This document shows positions 24,981-33,000 of a stretch of 34,179 nucleotides of DNA, piece after piece. Below the pieces are notes generated by a model. It was not told the DNA's origin. It saw nothing but the letters and a program-made list of their open reading frames with translations, and made no database searches. The DNA is from Methanomassiliicoccales archaeon (GTDB taxonomy: Archaea > Thermoplasmatota > Thermoplasmata > Methanomassiliicoccales > UBA472), in assembly GCA_035527755.1 (NCBI GenBank), contig DATKZX010000011.1, forward strand, positions 1-34,179, read 5' to 3'. Each line of letters starts with the position of its first letter. The first letter of the stretch is position 1. Position numbers and translations under genes: made by a program.

Positions 24981-25919
24981 ATGGACGGACCGATTCATAT
25001 TCAGGGCCTGACCAAGGTCTTCAACGGCGGGTTCAAGGCGGTGGACAACCTGGACCTGATGGTGCCCCAGGGCTCCTTCATGGGGTTCCTAGGACCCAAC
25101 GGTGCGGGAAAGACCACCACCATCAAGATCATCACCAACATGCTGACGGCCACTTCTGGCCATGCTTTCATTAACGGCATCAATGTCATGGAGGACCCCA
25201 AGACCGCCCTGGCCGACGTCGGCGCGGTGGTCGAGACCCCTGAGTTCTACCCTTACCTGACACCGATGGAGACCTTGCAATACCTGGGTTCCTTGCGGGG
25301 AATGTCCGCCACCGAGATCACCAACCGCGGCCGGGACCTGCTGGACCTGGTCAAGATGAGCGAGTGGACGGACCAACGGGTCGGTAAGTTCTCCAAGGGC
25401 ATGAAGCAGCGCCTGGCGATCGCCCAGGCCTTGTTGTCTCAGCCATCGGTGATCATCTTGGATGAACCAACGTCGGGTCTGGACCCCCGGGGCATGGTGG
25501 AGGTGCGCGACATTCTCAAACAGCTGCATAAGATGGACGTCACCGTGCTGATGTCCTCTCACCTGCTGAACGAGGTGCAGGAGGTGTGCACCGATGTCAC
25601 CCTGATCAACCGCGGAAAGATGCTGCGTTCCGGTAGCGTCGCCTCGCTCATCAACGAGGTCAAGGCACGCAAGATCGATGTTCGTACCTTGAATCCCCTG
25701 ACCCAGGATATGTTCAGCACGCTTAGGGGTATTCCAGGTGTCGAGAACTTCAACATCACCGGTGACCTGTCGTTCGCAGTGGACTTCGAGGGACCGGAGG
25801 ATGCTCAGGCCTCAATGCTGCTGGAGCTCCAGCGCATGGGGTTGAAAGTGGTCGCGTTCAAGGAATCAGGACTAGCACTGGAGTCGTTGTACATGTCACT
25901 GATCATGGATTCGAGGTGA
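24981..25919 (+). CDS. ABC transporter ATP-binding protein
   Basis: 312 aa. Walker A is GPNGAGKTTT (~38-47), the Q-loop region DVGAVVETPEFY, the signature FSKGMKQRLAIAQAL (usual LSGGQ replaced by FSKGM, the form common in ABC-2 exporters), Walker B IILDEPTSGLDP and the H-loop MSSHLL. The C-terminal ~90 residues are the extra alpha/beta domain of DrrA/CcmA-like exporter ATPases. No ribosome-binding site is evident before ATG 24981, so it may be leaderless. It is followed after four bases by the permease. Likely an exporter, possibly for lipids, peptides or drugs; the substrate is unknown. Confidence 0.93.
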   Translation: MDGPIHIQGLTKVFNGGFKAVDNLDLMVPQGSFMGFLGPNGAGKTTTIKIITNMLTATSGHAFINGINVMEDPKTALADVGAVVETPEFYPYLTPMETLQYLGSLRGMSATEITNRGRDLLDLVKMSEWTDQRVGKFSKGMKQRLAIAQALLSQPSVIILDEPTSGLDPRGMVEVRDILKQLHKMDVTVLMSSHLLNEVQEVCTDVTLINRGKMLRSGSVASLINEVKARKIDVRTLNPLTQDMFSTLRGIPGVENFNITGDLSFAVDFEGPEDAQASMLLELQRMGLKVVAFKESGLALESLYMSLIMDSR

Positions 25920-25923
25920 GAAG

Positions 25924-26775
25924 ATGGAGAGCGCTAATATTGTAAACAATCGCGGGAGGCTACCTTCCGACCTGAACCAGGTCATAACGGTGGCTCGATA
26001 CGACCTATTGAAGCACCTGCGCTCCAAACGCCTGCTGGGCCTACTGGCCCTAGAGGCCGTGCTCCTGGGGCTCATGTTCATCGTACCGATATTGCTGGAC
26101 CAGCCGACCACGAAGAATTCGGCGAATTACATATCCAGTTACATTCAATGGGTGAACATACTGGTGGTCCTAGGCGCCACCATGTTCGCCGGGGACGCCA
26201 TCGTCTCCGAGTTCCAGAACAGGACGGGATATCTTCTATTCCCCAACCCAGTGAAGCGCTCGGTGATCTTCGCCGGAAAATATCTCTCCACCATGTTGAT
26301 CGTGATTCTCATGCTGGTCAGCTACTATGGTGTGGCGGCGCTGCTCACATTGATCATGACCGGGGGCAGCACCGAGCTATGGGTATACTCCATGCTCTTC
26401 GCCATGTGCTACGGGGCGGCCGCGGCGGCCTTTGGGTTCCTGATCTCCTCGCTGTTCAAGGGATCGACCGGTTCGCTGGTCCTGACCTTCTTCGCGCTGC
26501 TCATGATCATCCCCATGGTGTCAGCGTTGCTGACGCTGGGAAATATCGAGCCGTTCTTCTTGCTGACCTACTCTGCCGGGGCCATAACCGCCCTGATGCA
26601 GACCCCCTATCCCCAGAACTATTCGCAGACCATACCTATTGGAGGAGGGGAGCAAATGACCCTTTGGAACTATTTCCCGGACGTCGGTGTCGCCTTGGCG
26701 GTGCTGGCGGCATACGTGGTGATCTGCTTGCTGCTAGGGTTTTTCCTCTTCAAGAGGAGAGAGATGGTCTCGTAG
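25924..26775 (+). CDS. ABC-2 type transporter permease
   Basis: 283 aa, start ATG 25924 with GGTGAG overlapping the ATPase stop. A cytoplasmic N-terminus (TVARYDLLKHLRSKRLLGLLAL, in pieces) leads into six membrane segments: the first around LLALEAVLLGLMFIVPIL, then one at QWVNILVVLGATMFAGDAI. Further segments are at MLIVILMLVSYYGVAALLTLI, LFAMCYGAAAAAFGFLISSL, SLVLTFFALLMIIPMVSALL and VGVALAVLAAYVVICLLLGF, near the C-terminus. The SEFQNRTGYLLFPNPVKRS coupling loop is typical of ABC-2/NatB-like permeases. It pairs with the preceding ATPase to form one exporter. Confidence 0.92.
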   Translation: MESANIVNNRGRLPSDLNQVITVARYDLLKHLRSKRLLGLLALEAVLLGLMFIVPILLDQPTTKNSANYISSYIQWVNILVVLGATMFAGDAIVSEFQNRTGYLLFPNPVKRSVIFAGKYLSTMLIVILMLVSYYGVAALLTLIMTGGSTELWVYSMLFAMCYGAAAAAFGFLISSLFKGSTGSLVLTFFALLMIIPMVSALLTLGNIEPFFLLTYSAGAITALMQTPYPQNYSQTIPIGGGEQMTLWNYFPDVGVALAVLAAYVVICLLLGFFLFKRREMVS

Positions 26776-26780
26776 GAACG

Positions 26781-26812
26781 AAAAAAATGGGGGTAAGCCC
26801 CCGATTTCTTTT
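26781..26812. terminator. Bidirectional hairpin terminator
   Basis: GGGGG-TAAG-CCCCC (26789-26802) is flanked by seven A on the left (26781-26787) and TTTCTTTTTT on the right (26805-26814 region). Either strand therefore has a GC stem followed by a T-rich run. It separates the convergent ABC permease and nmd3 genes. Confidence 0.75.
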
Positions 26813-27859
26813 TTAACCCTGCAGAGGAAGAAGATAGAATTCCTCGTTGTACTGGAAGACCTTGACCGTGTCCCCTTTCCTCTCGAACTTCGGCGGCTTC
26901 TTGAGGTCGAAGACCTTGAAACTGGTAGGGTGCATGACCTGCACCTCCCTGTCCGTCTCCGTAAGTATGACGGCCTCGATCAGGTCCTCCTTGCGCCCAA
27001 CGACCTTGGCCGAGATCATGTCGCTGTTGCTGACCATGACCCCTTGCGTGGTCTTCATGTTCGTAAGCTTAGTGGAATTGGAGCGCAGGGCGCCGACCAG
27101 ATACAGCTTTTTCTCGTACTCCACCAGGTCACCGAAGCGATATGCGGGAAGGCGAACCACGAAAGTGACCCTGTACAGGTCCTTTCCCTGTTTCTGAGTG
27201 ACGAGCTTGGCCGTTTCCTTGACCTCGGCGGCATACTGATCGGCGAGATGATGCGCCAGGTTGCGCCCGATGACGGACGATGAAAGGATCACGTCGATCC
27301 CGCCCTGGCTGGTGGTTAGACGATTGATCTTGGATATGAAAAGTTCACGATTGTCCTTCATGTGCTCATCCATCATCTTGAGGATGCGGTCCATGATCTC
27401 CTCTCTCAGGTCCTCGGGCATCTTGCGGTCCCGCGTGCGAACCTGCAATGTGCCCTCATAGTAATTGCCCATCAATTTATTGCAACGGGGGCAGGACGTG
27501 TTCTTGAAGCGCACGATGGTTTTCCGGTCCTCGTCCACCTCCAACCCCTCGATGGACAGTCCGATCGTCATGTTCACTTGATAATTGGCGTCGTCGATCT
27601 TCTCGGCGTGAAGGGCGACATTGAGCACCTGGGCGTCCTTGATGACGTTCAGCGCCAGCTCCGTGGCCCTTTCCGAGACCTCCTCTTTGGTCTTCACGGT
27701 CATCCATTTACCGCCCAGCAGGTAATCATCGCAGTGACAGCAATTGAACACGTCCACGTGGTCCGGAAGGATGGTGAAGACCTTGCCCTCCAAGAAGCAG
27801 CTCTCGCAAAGGGATTTGTACGTCGGGCCGTCGGCCCCGCACTTAACGCAGAAAGACAT
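26813..27859 (-). CDS. nmd3: Archaeal NMD3-like ribosome biogenesis protein
   Basis: 348 aa. NMD3 binds the large ribosomal subunit during late maturation in eukaryotes; archaeal versions lack the nuclear export tail and probably act on 50S assembly. The N-terminal zinc module is CVKC (4-7), CESC (~18-21), NCCHC (~39-43) and SCPRC (~123-126). The C-terminal part has the SH3/OB-like RFGDLVEYEKKLYLVGAL and SNSTKLTNMKT segments usual in the family. ATG 27859 lies one base after the DUF424 stop (TGAGATG), so the two are co-translated. It ends against the bidirectional terminator. Confidence 0.93.
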   Translation of the reverse strand: MSFCVKCGADGPTYKSLCESCFLEGKVFTILPDHVDVFNCCHCDDYLLGGKWMTVKTKEEVSERATELALNVIKDAQVLNVALHAEKIDDANYQVNMTIGLSIEGLEVDEDRKTIVRFKNTSCPRCNKLMGNYYEGTLQVRTRDRKMPEDLREEIMDRILKMMDEHMKDNRELFISKINRLTTSQGGIDVILSSSVIGRNLAHHLADQYAAEVKETAKLVTQKQGKDLYRVTFVVRLPAYRFGDLVEYEKKLYLVGALRSNSTKLTNMKTTQGVMVSNSDMISAKVVGRKEDLIEAVILTETDREVQVMHPTSFKVFDLKKPPKFERKGDTVKVFQYNEEFYLLPLQG

Positions 27860-27860
27860 C

Positions 27861-28154
27861 TCAGTACCTTACCATCTGGGCGTGAGGAACGCCCCCTATC
27901 ATGATTTTGCAGTCCGGGTCGATAAAGTTATGCTCGGCGGCGATGCGGCAGACCACTTCGCCGACCAGATTGACCATGGTGGCCGTGGCCAGCCGGCTCA
28001 CGAGCATCTCCTCCCCGCCCTGGTCTCCGCCATAGAACTCATCGCTCACGTCCAGGCGCAGCTTGTCGTCCTTGAGCAAGCGTCCTAGCAAGCCCTCGTC
28101 GCAGGCGGCAACGAGTATGTTGCTTCCGCATCTGTGCACCTTCACTCGGATCAT
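27861..28154 (-). CDS. DUF424 family protein
   Basis: 97 aa from the preferred ATG at 28154 (MIRVKVHRCGSNILVAACDEGLLG); an ATG six bases upstream is the alternative, but the GAGG lies at correct spacing only for 28154. Matches the archaeal DUF424 family throughout, including LRLDVSDEFYGG, a VNLVGEVVCRIAAEH helix and the strongly conserved IGGVPHAQMVRY end. Function is not established; the gene is often next to translation or ribosome genes, here nmd3. A TTTATC box near 28186 could give it its own promoter. Confidence 0.92.
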   Translation of the reverse strand: MIRVKVHRCGSNILVAACDEGLLGRLLKDDKLRLDVSDEFYGGDQGGEEMLVSRLATATMVNLVGEVVCRIAAEHNFIDPDCKIMIGGVPHAQMVRY

Positions 28155-28200
28155 CTTCATCCTCGAACGGAAGTCTTAGGCTTGGATGATAAACCTTTCC

Positions 28201-31200
28201 TCAGTCGCTAGAGATGAGCTTGTAGTGTCCCGCCTGCACCTCGAAGATGTCGCCAGCCTGCTTCAGCTTCTTCAGCACTTCCCGCAGTTCGCCCTCGGAC
28301 AGGTTGCGGTCCGCCGCCCTCTGGATCAGGGTAAGCTCGGAGACCCCGGAACGGGGATCGGAGTGTTCGTGTATCAGCTGCCGCACTAACGCGATGCGGT
28401 TCCGTTCGTTTCGAGTGGTCCCGGTCATCAGCTTGTCCACGTCGATGGTCCCCTCGTCCGAGGCCATCTTTCTCAGATAGTGCTCCACGATCTTGATGGC
28501 GCGGTCGGCGTCCTCATGGGCCACGACCTGCGATAAGCGTATCCGAGCCGATGCTTCGGACAAACGGATGAATGCCTCCAGCTGCCTGGCGGTGATCGGC
28601 ACGGACGACCCTGGCTTCTCCCCCAGTTTTCGTATCGACAGGTATTTGTCGATGATCATCTGCCGGGCATCGTCGCTAAGCACCGGGGTGAACCGTTTGG
28701 CGAAGGCGACGTATTTCCGCATGAACTCCCGGTCGTAGATGGGGCTAAGGACATTCGTTTCATCCATGATGCGCTGGTAATCGATGCCCTTGATGCTTTC
28801 CGGGTTGGGTACGTTGCGCAGTTCGCCTCGAACGTGCCCCTTCAGTATGTGCTCGGCGATGCGTTGGTCCTTCGTGGCGTTCGGTTTGTCGGTCAGGGCG
28901 AAGATCAGGTCGAAACGAGAGAGGAGCGCTGGCGGCATATTGATCTGAGAGGCCAAGGCCTCGGTGTCATCGAAGCGCCCGAACTTGGGGTTCGCAGCGC
29001 CTAGCATGGAACAGCGGCATTGCAGCGAGGCGGTGATGCCGGCCTTGGCCACGCTCACGCGCTGCGATTCCATGGCCTCGTGCATGGAACTGCGGTCCTG
29101 TTCGGTCATCTTGTCCATTTCATCGATGGCCGCCAGTCCCTTGTCCGCGAGGACCAGTGCCCCGGCCTCCAGGGTCCATCGGCCGTCACCGAACTCGTCC
29201 TTGACCGCCGCCGCGGTGTTGTGCACAAGAAATCCGTTTCCGATGAAACTATGCGCGCCTTCTACCGTAAGATCGTATACGAACGGGGGCAGTTCCTCTC
29301 GTACCTCCCGCACCGCCGAAACGCGGGTAGGGAGGGCTTCCCTTGGACCAGAGCCAGCCGTGACGTTGAGCAGCATATCGTCGGCTCTTACGTCTGACGC
29401 TTTTATCCACTGGAAATTGTCTTTTTCTACCCCTCTAAGCAGGGTCTCGGGGGTCACCTTGATCCTATTACCAGCTTCGGTCTCGAGTTCCACAAGAAAT
29501 GAAGGGGTCCGGAGGCGGAATACCGCAGAGATCGGTCGGACGTCTGTATGACATTCTCCTGTGATCGAACGCACTCCGTTGACATGGGCCTCCTGTCGCC
29601 AGACACCGGGCTCGATCTCTCGCGGGGCATTCATGCGCGATTCGACGAAATCGCCTATGGGTCTCTCCCTCCCATCCAATTCGATAAGGGTATCCGGAGC
29701 CACGCAGAGACCGGCCGCGGAGGAGCTTTTACCAGATGCATAGATCCCCCGTGGGGCCATCTCGGACATGTATCTCAAGATCTGACTATTATGGGAGATG
29801 ATCCCGTTCGCCACGAATATGTGGGTGTCCTCGACCTCGATATCGTAAACGAAACGTTCCTCGGCTCGCACCTCTTCCCGCTTGACCACCTGGTCCCAGC
29901 CAAAGCCCCGGTCGTAACCGCAGTGGTTGCCGTCTGGTTTCTGGTCGATCACTGTCGCCAGATAATTGCCTTCCACGATCTTGCTGGCCGCCCTTTGTGC
30001 CAGGAAATAGGCGTTCTGTACGAACAGCGGGTGTGTGGAGGTGACGGTGAGCGTCCTGCCCCCCTTGGTGGTGAACTTGATCAATTTCCGAGGGGAGTCC
30101 CGCTTCCAGACGCGGACCGCCCTCCCTTTCTCCACGTAACCTCTGGTGGTAAAGGTCATGACCTCGAAGTCGGCTTCAGCATACTCTCCGTCTTCGACCT
30201 CCTTCACTTCGCCTTTGGAGATCCAATGGTCCACCAGCTCCTTGATGTTGCTTTCCGAGCAGTCCCCCATGAGCACCTTGGCCTCACCGGTGACGCACTT
30301 GGCCACGCCTGGGTCGCCGACCAGTAGGATGTGTATGTCCCCCCTGATCTTCGTTCCGTCCTCCAGGGTCTTCGCCGTCCCGCCGAAAAGCTGCAGAGCG
30401 ATGGCTTCCTTGACCTCGTCATAACCGTGAATGGCCGGGGCGATGGAACCGACGATCTTGCGGAATACCTCGGGGTCCTTCGCCTCGGTCTTGATGAGCC
30501 CCTCGTCCTCCTCGGAGATCACCACCTCCTCGTACTCGTGCTGCTCGAACTCCAAGGAGAGAACGGAAAGATCGATATCGAACAGCGTCGACTTGATCTG
30601 CGCTCCCTTCTGATGGCTGCGCAGGATGCCGTTGAGCACTACCCTGTCACCCGGGGATATTTTCCCGGCCAGATCGTCCTCCAGGAAAGCAGTGAGCCTT
30701 TCGGGCTGCGCTCCGCCCCTCAGACCCTCGGGGGATTCCTGCATCTCCACCTTCTGCGTGTCCACATAGCGGGAGTCCTCGGCCAGCAGCTGGAACTTGG
30801 TGCTTCCGGCGGTTCGCCCGCAACCCTCCTGCTCCTTGTAGCATTCCATGGGCTCGCGGAAGAACAGGCCGTCCTGCGGTTCGACGATGCGTGCGGGGCA
30901 GCGCAGGCACTTGAACACGCCCATGATCAGGCGTGGGCGTACTTCCGTCGCCTTGCGCACCAGCCCTTCGACGGAAACGAGCTTTCCCAAGTGCTCGCTC
31001 CTCAATAATCGGATCTCAATTCGGCTGTCCCTCGGCAGCTCCCTGATCCGCAGATGGATCTCCAGGTCTCCCCGGGAGGGGTTCATCAGTCGTTTTATAA
31101 CTTCTTCGCCCTTTTGTAGGGAGCGATCGGGATGGCCCAGTATGAACGAGGCGAAATCTGGGTCGAATCTATCGATGTCGGAATAGGTAACGACAAGGCT

Positions 31201-31320
31201 CCTGAGCTCGGGATAACGGTCGGTCAGCTCCAGCAGCTTGAGGCGGTTGTCCTCGGCCTCCAGGAATTCCTCCCACCGGGCGACCAGGTCTTCGTCAGTA
31301 TAGTCGATAGTCAAAACCAT
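28201..31320 (-). CDS. mcm: Replicative helicase MCM with two inteins
   Basis: 1039-aa precursor from ATG 31320 (GTG 31323 and a TTG at 31314 are alternatives); splicing would give a 706-aa MCM, near the usual archaeal length. N-terminal domain with zinc cysteines CLRC (~139-142) and CYKEQEGC (~160-167). The AAA+ core has Walker A GDPGVAK-SQ split by intein 1, then SSAAGL-TAA split by intein 2, Walker B LAAIDEMDKM, sensor 1 ANPKFGRF, the arginine finger region LLSRFDLIFAL and a C-terminal winged helix. MCM unwinds DNA ahead of the replication fork. It follows tsr3 and precedes DUF424 and nmd3 on the same strand. Without splicing of intein 1 there is no ATP site, so splicing is required for function. 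Confidence 0.96.
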   Translation of the reverse strand: MVLTIDYTDEDLVARWEEFLEAEDNRLKLLELTDRYPELRSLVVTYSDIDRFDPDFASFILGHPDRSLQKGEEVIKRLMNPSRGDLEIHLRIRELPRDSRIEIRLLRSEHLGKLVSVEGLVRKATEVRPRLIMGVFKCLRCPARIVEPQDGLFFREPMECYKEQEGCGRTAGSTKFQLLAEDSRYVDTQKVEMQESPEGLRGGAQPERLTAFLEDDLAGKISPGDRVVLNGILRSHQKGAQIKSTLFDIDLSVLSLEFEQHEYEEVVISEEDEGLIKTEAKDPEVFRKIVGSIAPAIHGYDEVKEAIALQLFGGTAKTLEDGTKIRGDIHILLVGDPGVAKCVTGEAKVLMGDCSESNIKELVDHWISKGEVKEVEDGEYAEADFEVMTFTTRGYVEKGRAVRVWKRDSPRKLIKFTTKGGRTLTVTSTHPLFVQNAYFLAQRAASKIVEGNYLATVIDQKPDGNHCGYDRGFGWDQVVKREEVRAEERFVYDIEVEDTHIFVANGIISHNSQILRYMSEMAPRGIYASGKSSSAAGLCVAPDTLIELDGRERPIGDFVESRMNAPREIEPGVWRQEAHVNGVRSITGECHTDVRPISAVFRLRTPSFLVELETEAGNRIKVTPETLLRGVEKDNFQWIKASDVRADDMLLNVTAGSGPREALPTRVSAVREVREELPPFVYDLTVEGAHSFIGNGFLVHNTAAAVKDEFGDGRWTLEAGALVLADKGLAAIDEMDKMTEQDRSSMHEAMESQRVSVAKAGITASLQCRCSMLGAANPKFGRFDDTEALASQINMPPALLSRFDLIFALTDKPNATKDQRIAEHILKGHVRGELRNVPNPESIKGIDYQRIMDETNVLSPIYDREFMRKYVAFAKRFTPVLSDDARQMIIDKYLSIRKLGEKPGSSVPITARQLEAFIRLSEASARIRLSQVVAHEDADRAIKIVEHYLRKMASDEGTIDVDKLMTGTTRNERNRIALVRQLIHEHSDPRSGVSELTLIQRAADRNLSEGELREVLKKLKQAGDIFEVQAGHYKLISSD
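29218..29706 (-). other. Intein 2 in MCM (163 aa, no endonuclease)
   Basis: Inserted at SSAAGL/TAAAV of the AAA+ core. It begins CVAPDTLIEL (Cys1) and ends FLVHN with Thr as the +1 extein residue. Block F is FVYDLTVEGAHSFIGNG, with the penultimate His and terminal Asn present. In block B the expected T-x-x-H is VTPETLL, so the histidine that helps activate the N-terminal bond is replaced by Thr. No LAGLIDADG or other homing endonuclease domain is present. An intein in Thermococcus MCM (CDC21) is known to splice without this His, so activity is possible. Confidence 0.92.
29788..30297 (-). other. Intein 1 in MCM Walker A (170 aa, no endonuclease)
   Basis: Inserted between Lys and Ser of GDPGVAK/SQ, the P-loop. 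Block A begins CVTGEAKVLM; block B is TVTSTHPLFV with T-x-x-H intact; block F is FVYDIEVEDTHIFVANG; block G is IISHN followed by Ser as the +1 residue. All class 1 splicing residues are present. No homing endonuclease domain is seen, so it is a mini-intein, transmitted vertically or formerly larger. Confidence 0.95.
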
Positions 31321-31404
31321 CACTCCGTTCTTTGAAAGATGAGCGTTCGTAGCAAGTGCTAGGGAAGCTAGGGTATTCCTTACAGGCAGATTTACCTTTT
31401 TACC

Positions 31405-31944
31405 CTATTCCTCTTTTTCCGGGGCGCTCTCTTCCGGCGGGGGGCAGTAGTCCCATTGTATACTAACCACTTCCTGGCTGCTCTCCGCTTCGGAATAGCG
31501 CTCCAGCGGCTCCTTGTTCAATAGTATGAACTGCTCGCCCCAGTTGAACTTGGAAAGAACCTCGTGCGCCTGCTCCGTCTCTCCCAGAATGTAGAGCGCG
31601 GCAGCGACCGCTTCGGCGCTGGTCAGCTTCATGGGCTTCCCCCAGTTCACCGGATTGGCCGCCAGCATATATGGTAGCGCCCGATGGGCGGCGTCCTTGC
31701 GTATCTTCGGGAAGGACTCGATGTTCTCCCAGGAAAGGTCCATGACCAGTATGCCGTGCGCCTTGACCCGCTCCAGGTCCTCGCGGGAGATGGCCTTGGG
31801 GGCGAAGGGGTCGAGCACCAGCACCCCGTACGGAACGGATCTGAGGTTCGGCAGCTCCTTGGCCAAATGAAACTTGATCATCTTGCGTGAGGTGCATTTC
31901 TTGGGATCGCAATCCCGCTCGTCATAAACGTAGAGCTTGATCAT
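31405..31944 (-). CDS. tsr3: Tsr3 family rRNA aminocarboxypropyltransferase
   Basis: 179 aa. Tsr3 transfers the aminocarboxypropyl group of SAM to the N1-methylpseudouridine of small-subunit rRNA (helix 31). Family segments are LYVYDERDCDPKKCTSRKM at the start (in pieces), LVLDPFAPKAIS, the MDLSWENIE region, RALPYMLAANPVNWGKPMKL and LTSAEAVAAALYILG, covering the SPOUT-like knot and SAM site. The last ~25 residues are acidic (PPPEESAPEKEE). ATG 31944 overlaps the stop of the upstream phosphatase-like gene (ATGA), so the two are translationally coupled. Confidence 0.93.
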   Translation of the reverse strand: MIKLYVYDERDCDPKKCTSRKMIKFHLAKELPNLRSVPYGVLVLDPFAPKAISREDLERVKAHGILVMDLSWENIESFPKIRKDAAHRALPYMLAANPVNWGKPMKLTSAEAVAAALYILGETEQAHEVLSKFNWGEQFILLNKEPLERYSEAESSQEVVSIQWDYCPPPEESAPEKEE

Positions 31945-32387
31945 GCTTCGGACCCGAAGATGTCATCTATCCATTTCGTCAGATCGTCCCTGCTTTTTCG
32001 GTAGACAGTAAGAAGCTCCTCATCGGTGCCGCGCGCCTTGCACGGGTCCTTGAAGCCGCAGTGGATGTAGTCCTTTCCCCTAAGGAAGTGGGGGCATTCG
32101 TCCTCCGCTTCGTCGCAAAGCGTCACGACATAATCGAACTCCTTGCCGTAGAACTCCTCCACGCTCTTGGAACGGTTCTCTGAGATGTCGATGTCCATCT
32201 CGTCCATGACCGCTACGGCCTTGTGGCTGACGCTCTCCGGGCTAAGCCCGCCGCTGCGGGCCTGGTACCTGTCACTCATGCGGGCGTTGACGTACCCTTC
32301 TGCCATCTGCGAACGGGAGGCGTTGCCCATGCATATGAACAATATCGTGCGCTTAACTGTAGTGTCCCTATACCTTCTCCGAATCAT
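31941..32387 (-). CDS. Low-molecular-weight tyrosine phosphatase / arsenate reductase-like protein
   Basis: 148 aa from ATG 32387 (MIRRRYRDTTVKRTILFICMGNASRS, in pieces). The P-loop is CMGNASRS (C19, CX5RS). The pair C91 and C98 in TLCDEAEDECPHF corresponds to the disulfide relay cysteines of thioredoxin-coupled ArsC (Cys82 and Cys89 in the S. aureus enzyme). The general-acid Asp is in FKDPCKA (D114). The three cysteines favour arsenate reductase over a plain protein phosphatase. The open frame extends to 32471, but that part lies within the preceding gene. It overlaps the zinc-ribbon membrane gene by 20 bases and tsr3 by four. No ars regulator or pump is nearby. Confidence 0.85.
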   Translation of the reverse strand: MIRRRYRDTTVKRTILFICMGNASRSQMAEGYVNARMSDRYQARSGGLSPESVSHKAVAVMDEMDIDISENRSKSVEEFYGKEFDYVVTLCDEAEDECPHFLRGKDYIHCGFKDPCKARGTDEELLTVYRKSRDDLTKWIDDIFGSEA

Positions 32388-32694
32388 GTGATCGTGACTC
32401 CTTGGCCTTGGTGACCGCCCCGCAGTGGGGGCATCGGGAAATGGCCCAGTTCCCACCCTTGTCCCGTCCATGTTTGGACGCCAGTGCGCCCATCGCTCCC
32501 AGTTTGTACACCCCTTGGCATTTCAGGCATTGGTACTCGTACCCGCTAACTAGGGAGGTTGTCAACATAACCATGGCAATGGCCAACAGAACCAACCACA
32601 GCGGCCATAGGTCGTTGATGATCAGACCGATCACCGCTATCGCTACCAACAGCCCTCCGGCATAGGTGCGGGGATCGACCTTCGATTTCAGCAT
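32368..32694 (-). CDS. Small membrane protein with C-terminal zinc ribbon
   Basis: 108 aa, ATG 32694 with an AGGTG site. Two closely spaced membrane segments (YAGGLLVAIAVIGLIINDL, WLVLLAIAMVMLTTSLV, ~11-48) form a hairpin, followed by a soluble zinc ribbon with CLKC (~56-59) and CPHC (~88-91). No family name recognised. It is first of the tightly packed run with the ArsC-like and tsr3 genes. Function unknown. Confidence 0.8.
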   Translation of the reverse strand: MLKSKVDPRTYAGGLLVAIAVIGLIINDLWPLWLVLLAIAMVMLTTSLVSGYEYQCLKCQGVYKLGAMGALASKHGRDKGGNWAISRCPHCGAVTKAKESRSHDSEKV

Positions 32695-32777
32695 TATGTG
32701 ACACCTGGCATTGGTGTCGGTGATGGCCCGGGAGCACCGGACCTTGACGGGACACCCTGATATTTTCTCTTTTTCAG

Positions 32778-32796
32778 ATATCCCCTTTAGGGATAT
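32778..32796. promoter_or_regulatory. Palindrome over a TATA box, possible operator
   Basis: ATATCCC-CTTTA-GGGATAT is a perfect 7-bp inverted repeat with a 5-base spacer. On the minus strand the right half contains CCTTATATCC, a TATA-like box ~90 bases before ATG 32694; on the plus strand GGGATATAAGG is also TATA-like. A symmetric element overlapping a TATA box is what a dimeric archaeal repressor would bind. The regulator is not in the window or not identified. Confidence 0.5.
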
Positions 32797-33000
32797 AAGG
32801 GTGGATGCCGCGTTATCACGGAGCGAGAATCCGGCATACCTTTATCTCCGGGAGGCGTGATGCGTCCTCGCCACGATGATGATAAACCCAGCTCTGACCA
32901 GTGATGAGAGACGGGCGAGCTGAGTGGCCATTTGATATTTCTTTTATTTCAGGCCACAAGAATAAAGTATTCTGTCTCGGATATTCAAGAAGGGATGGAG
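32797..33000. other. Intergenic region before the RDD gene
   Basis: Together with 32695-32777 this makes a gap of about 306 bases without a convincing gene. Besides the palindrome it holds ATGCCG/CGGCAT (32804-32809 and 32833-32838), a plus-strand CTTTATCTCC near 32840 that could be a TATA box, a 15-codon ORF (about 32877-32924) and a second AT-rich element AATAAAGTATT near 32962, about 35 bases before the RDD start. None is well enough supported to call as a gene. Confidence 0.35.

Noticed and set aside
32223-32755. Extra small ORFs near the zinc-ribbon membrane gene
   Set aside because: They overlap better-supported genes in other frames and have no ribosome-binding site or domain signal.
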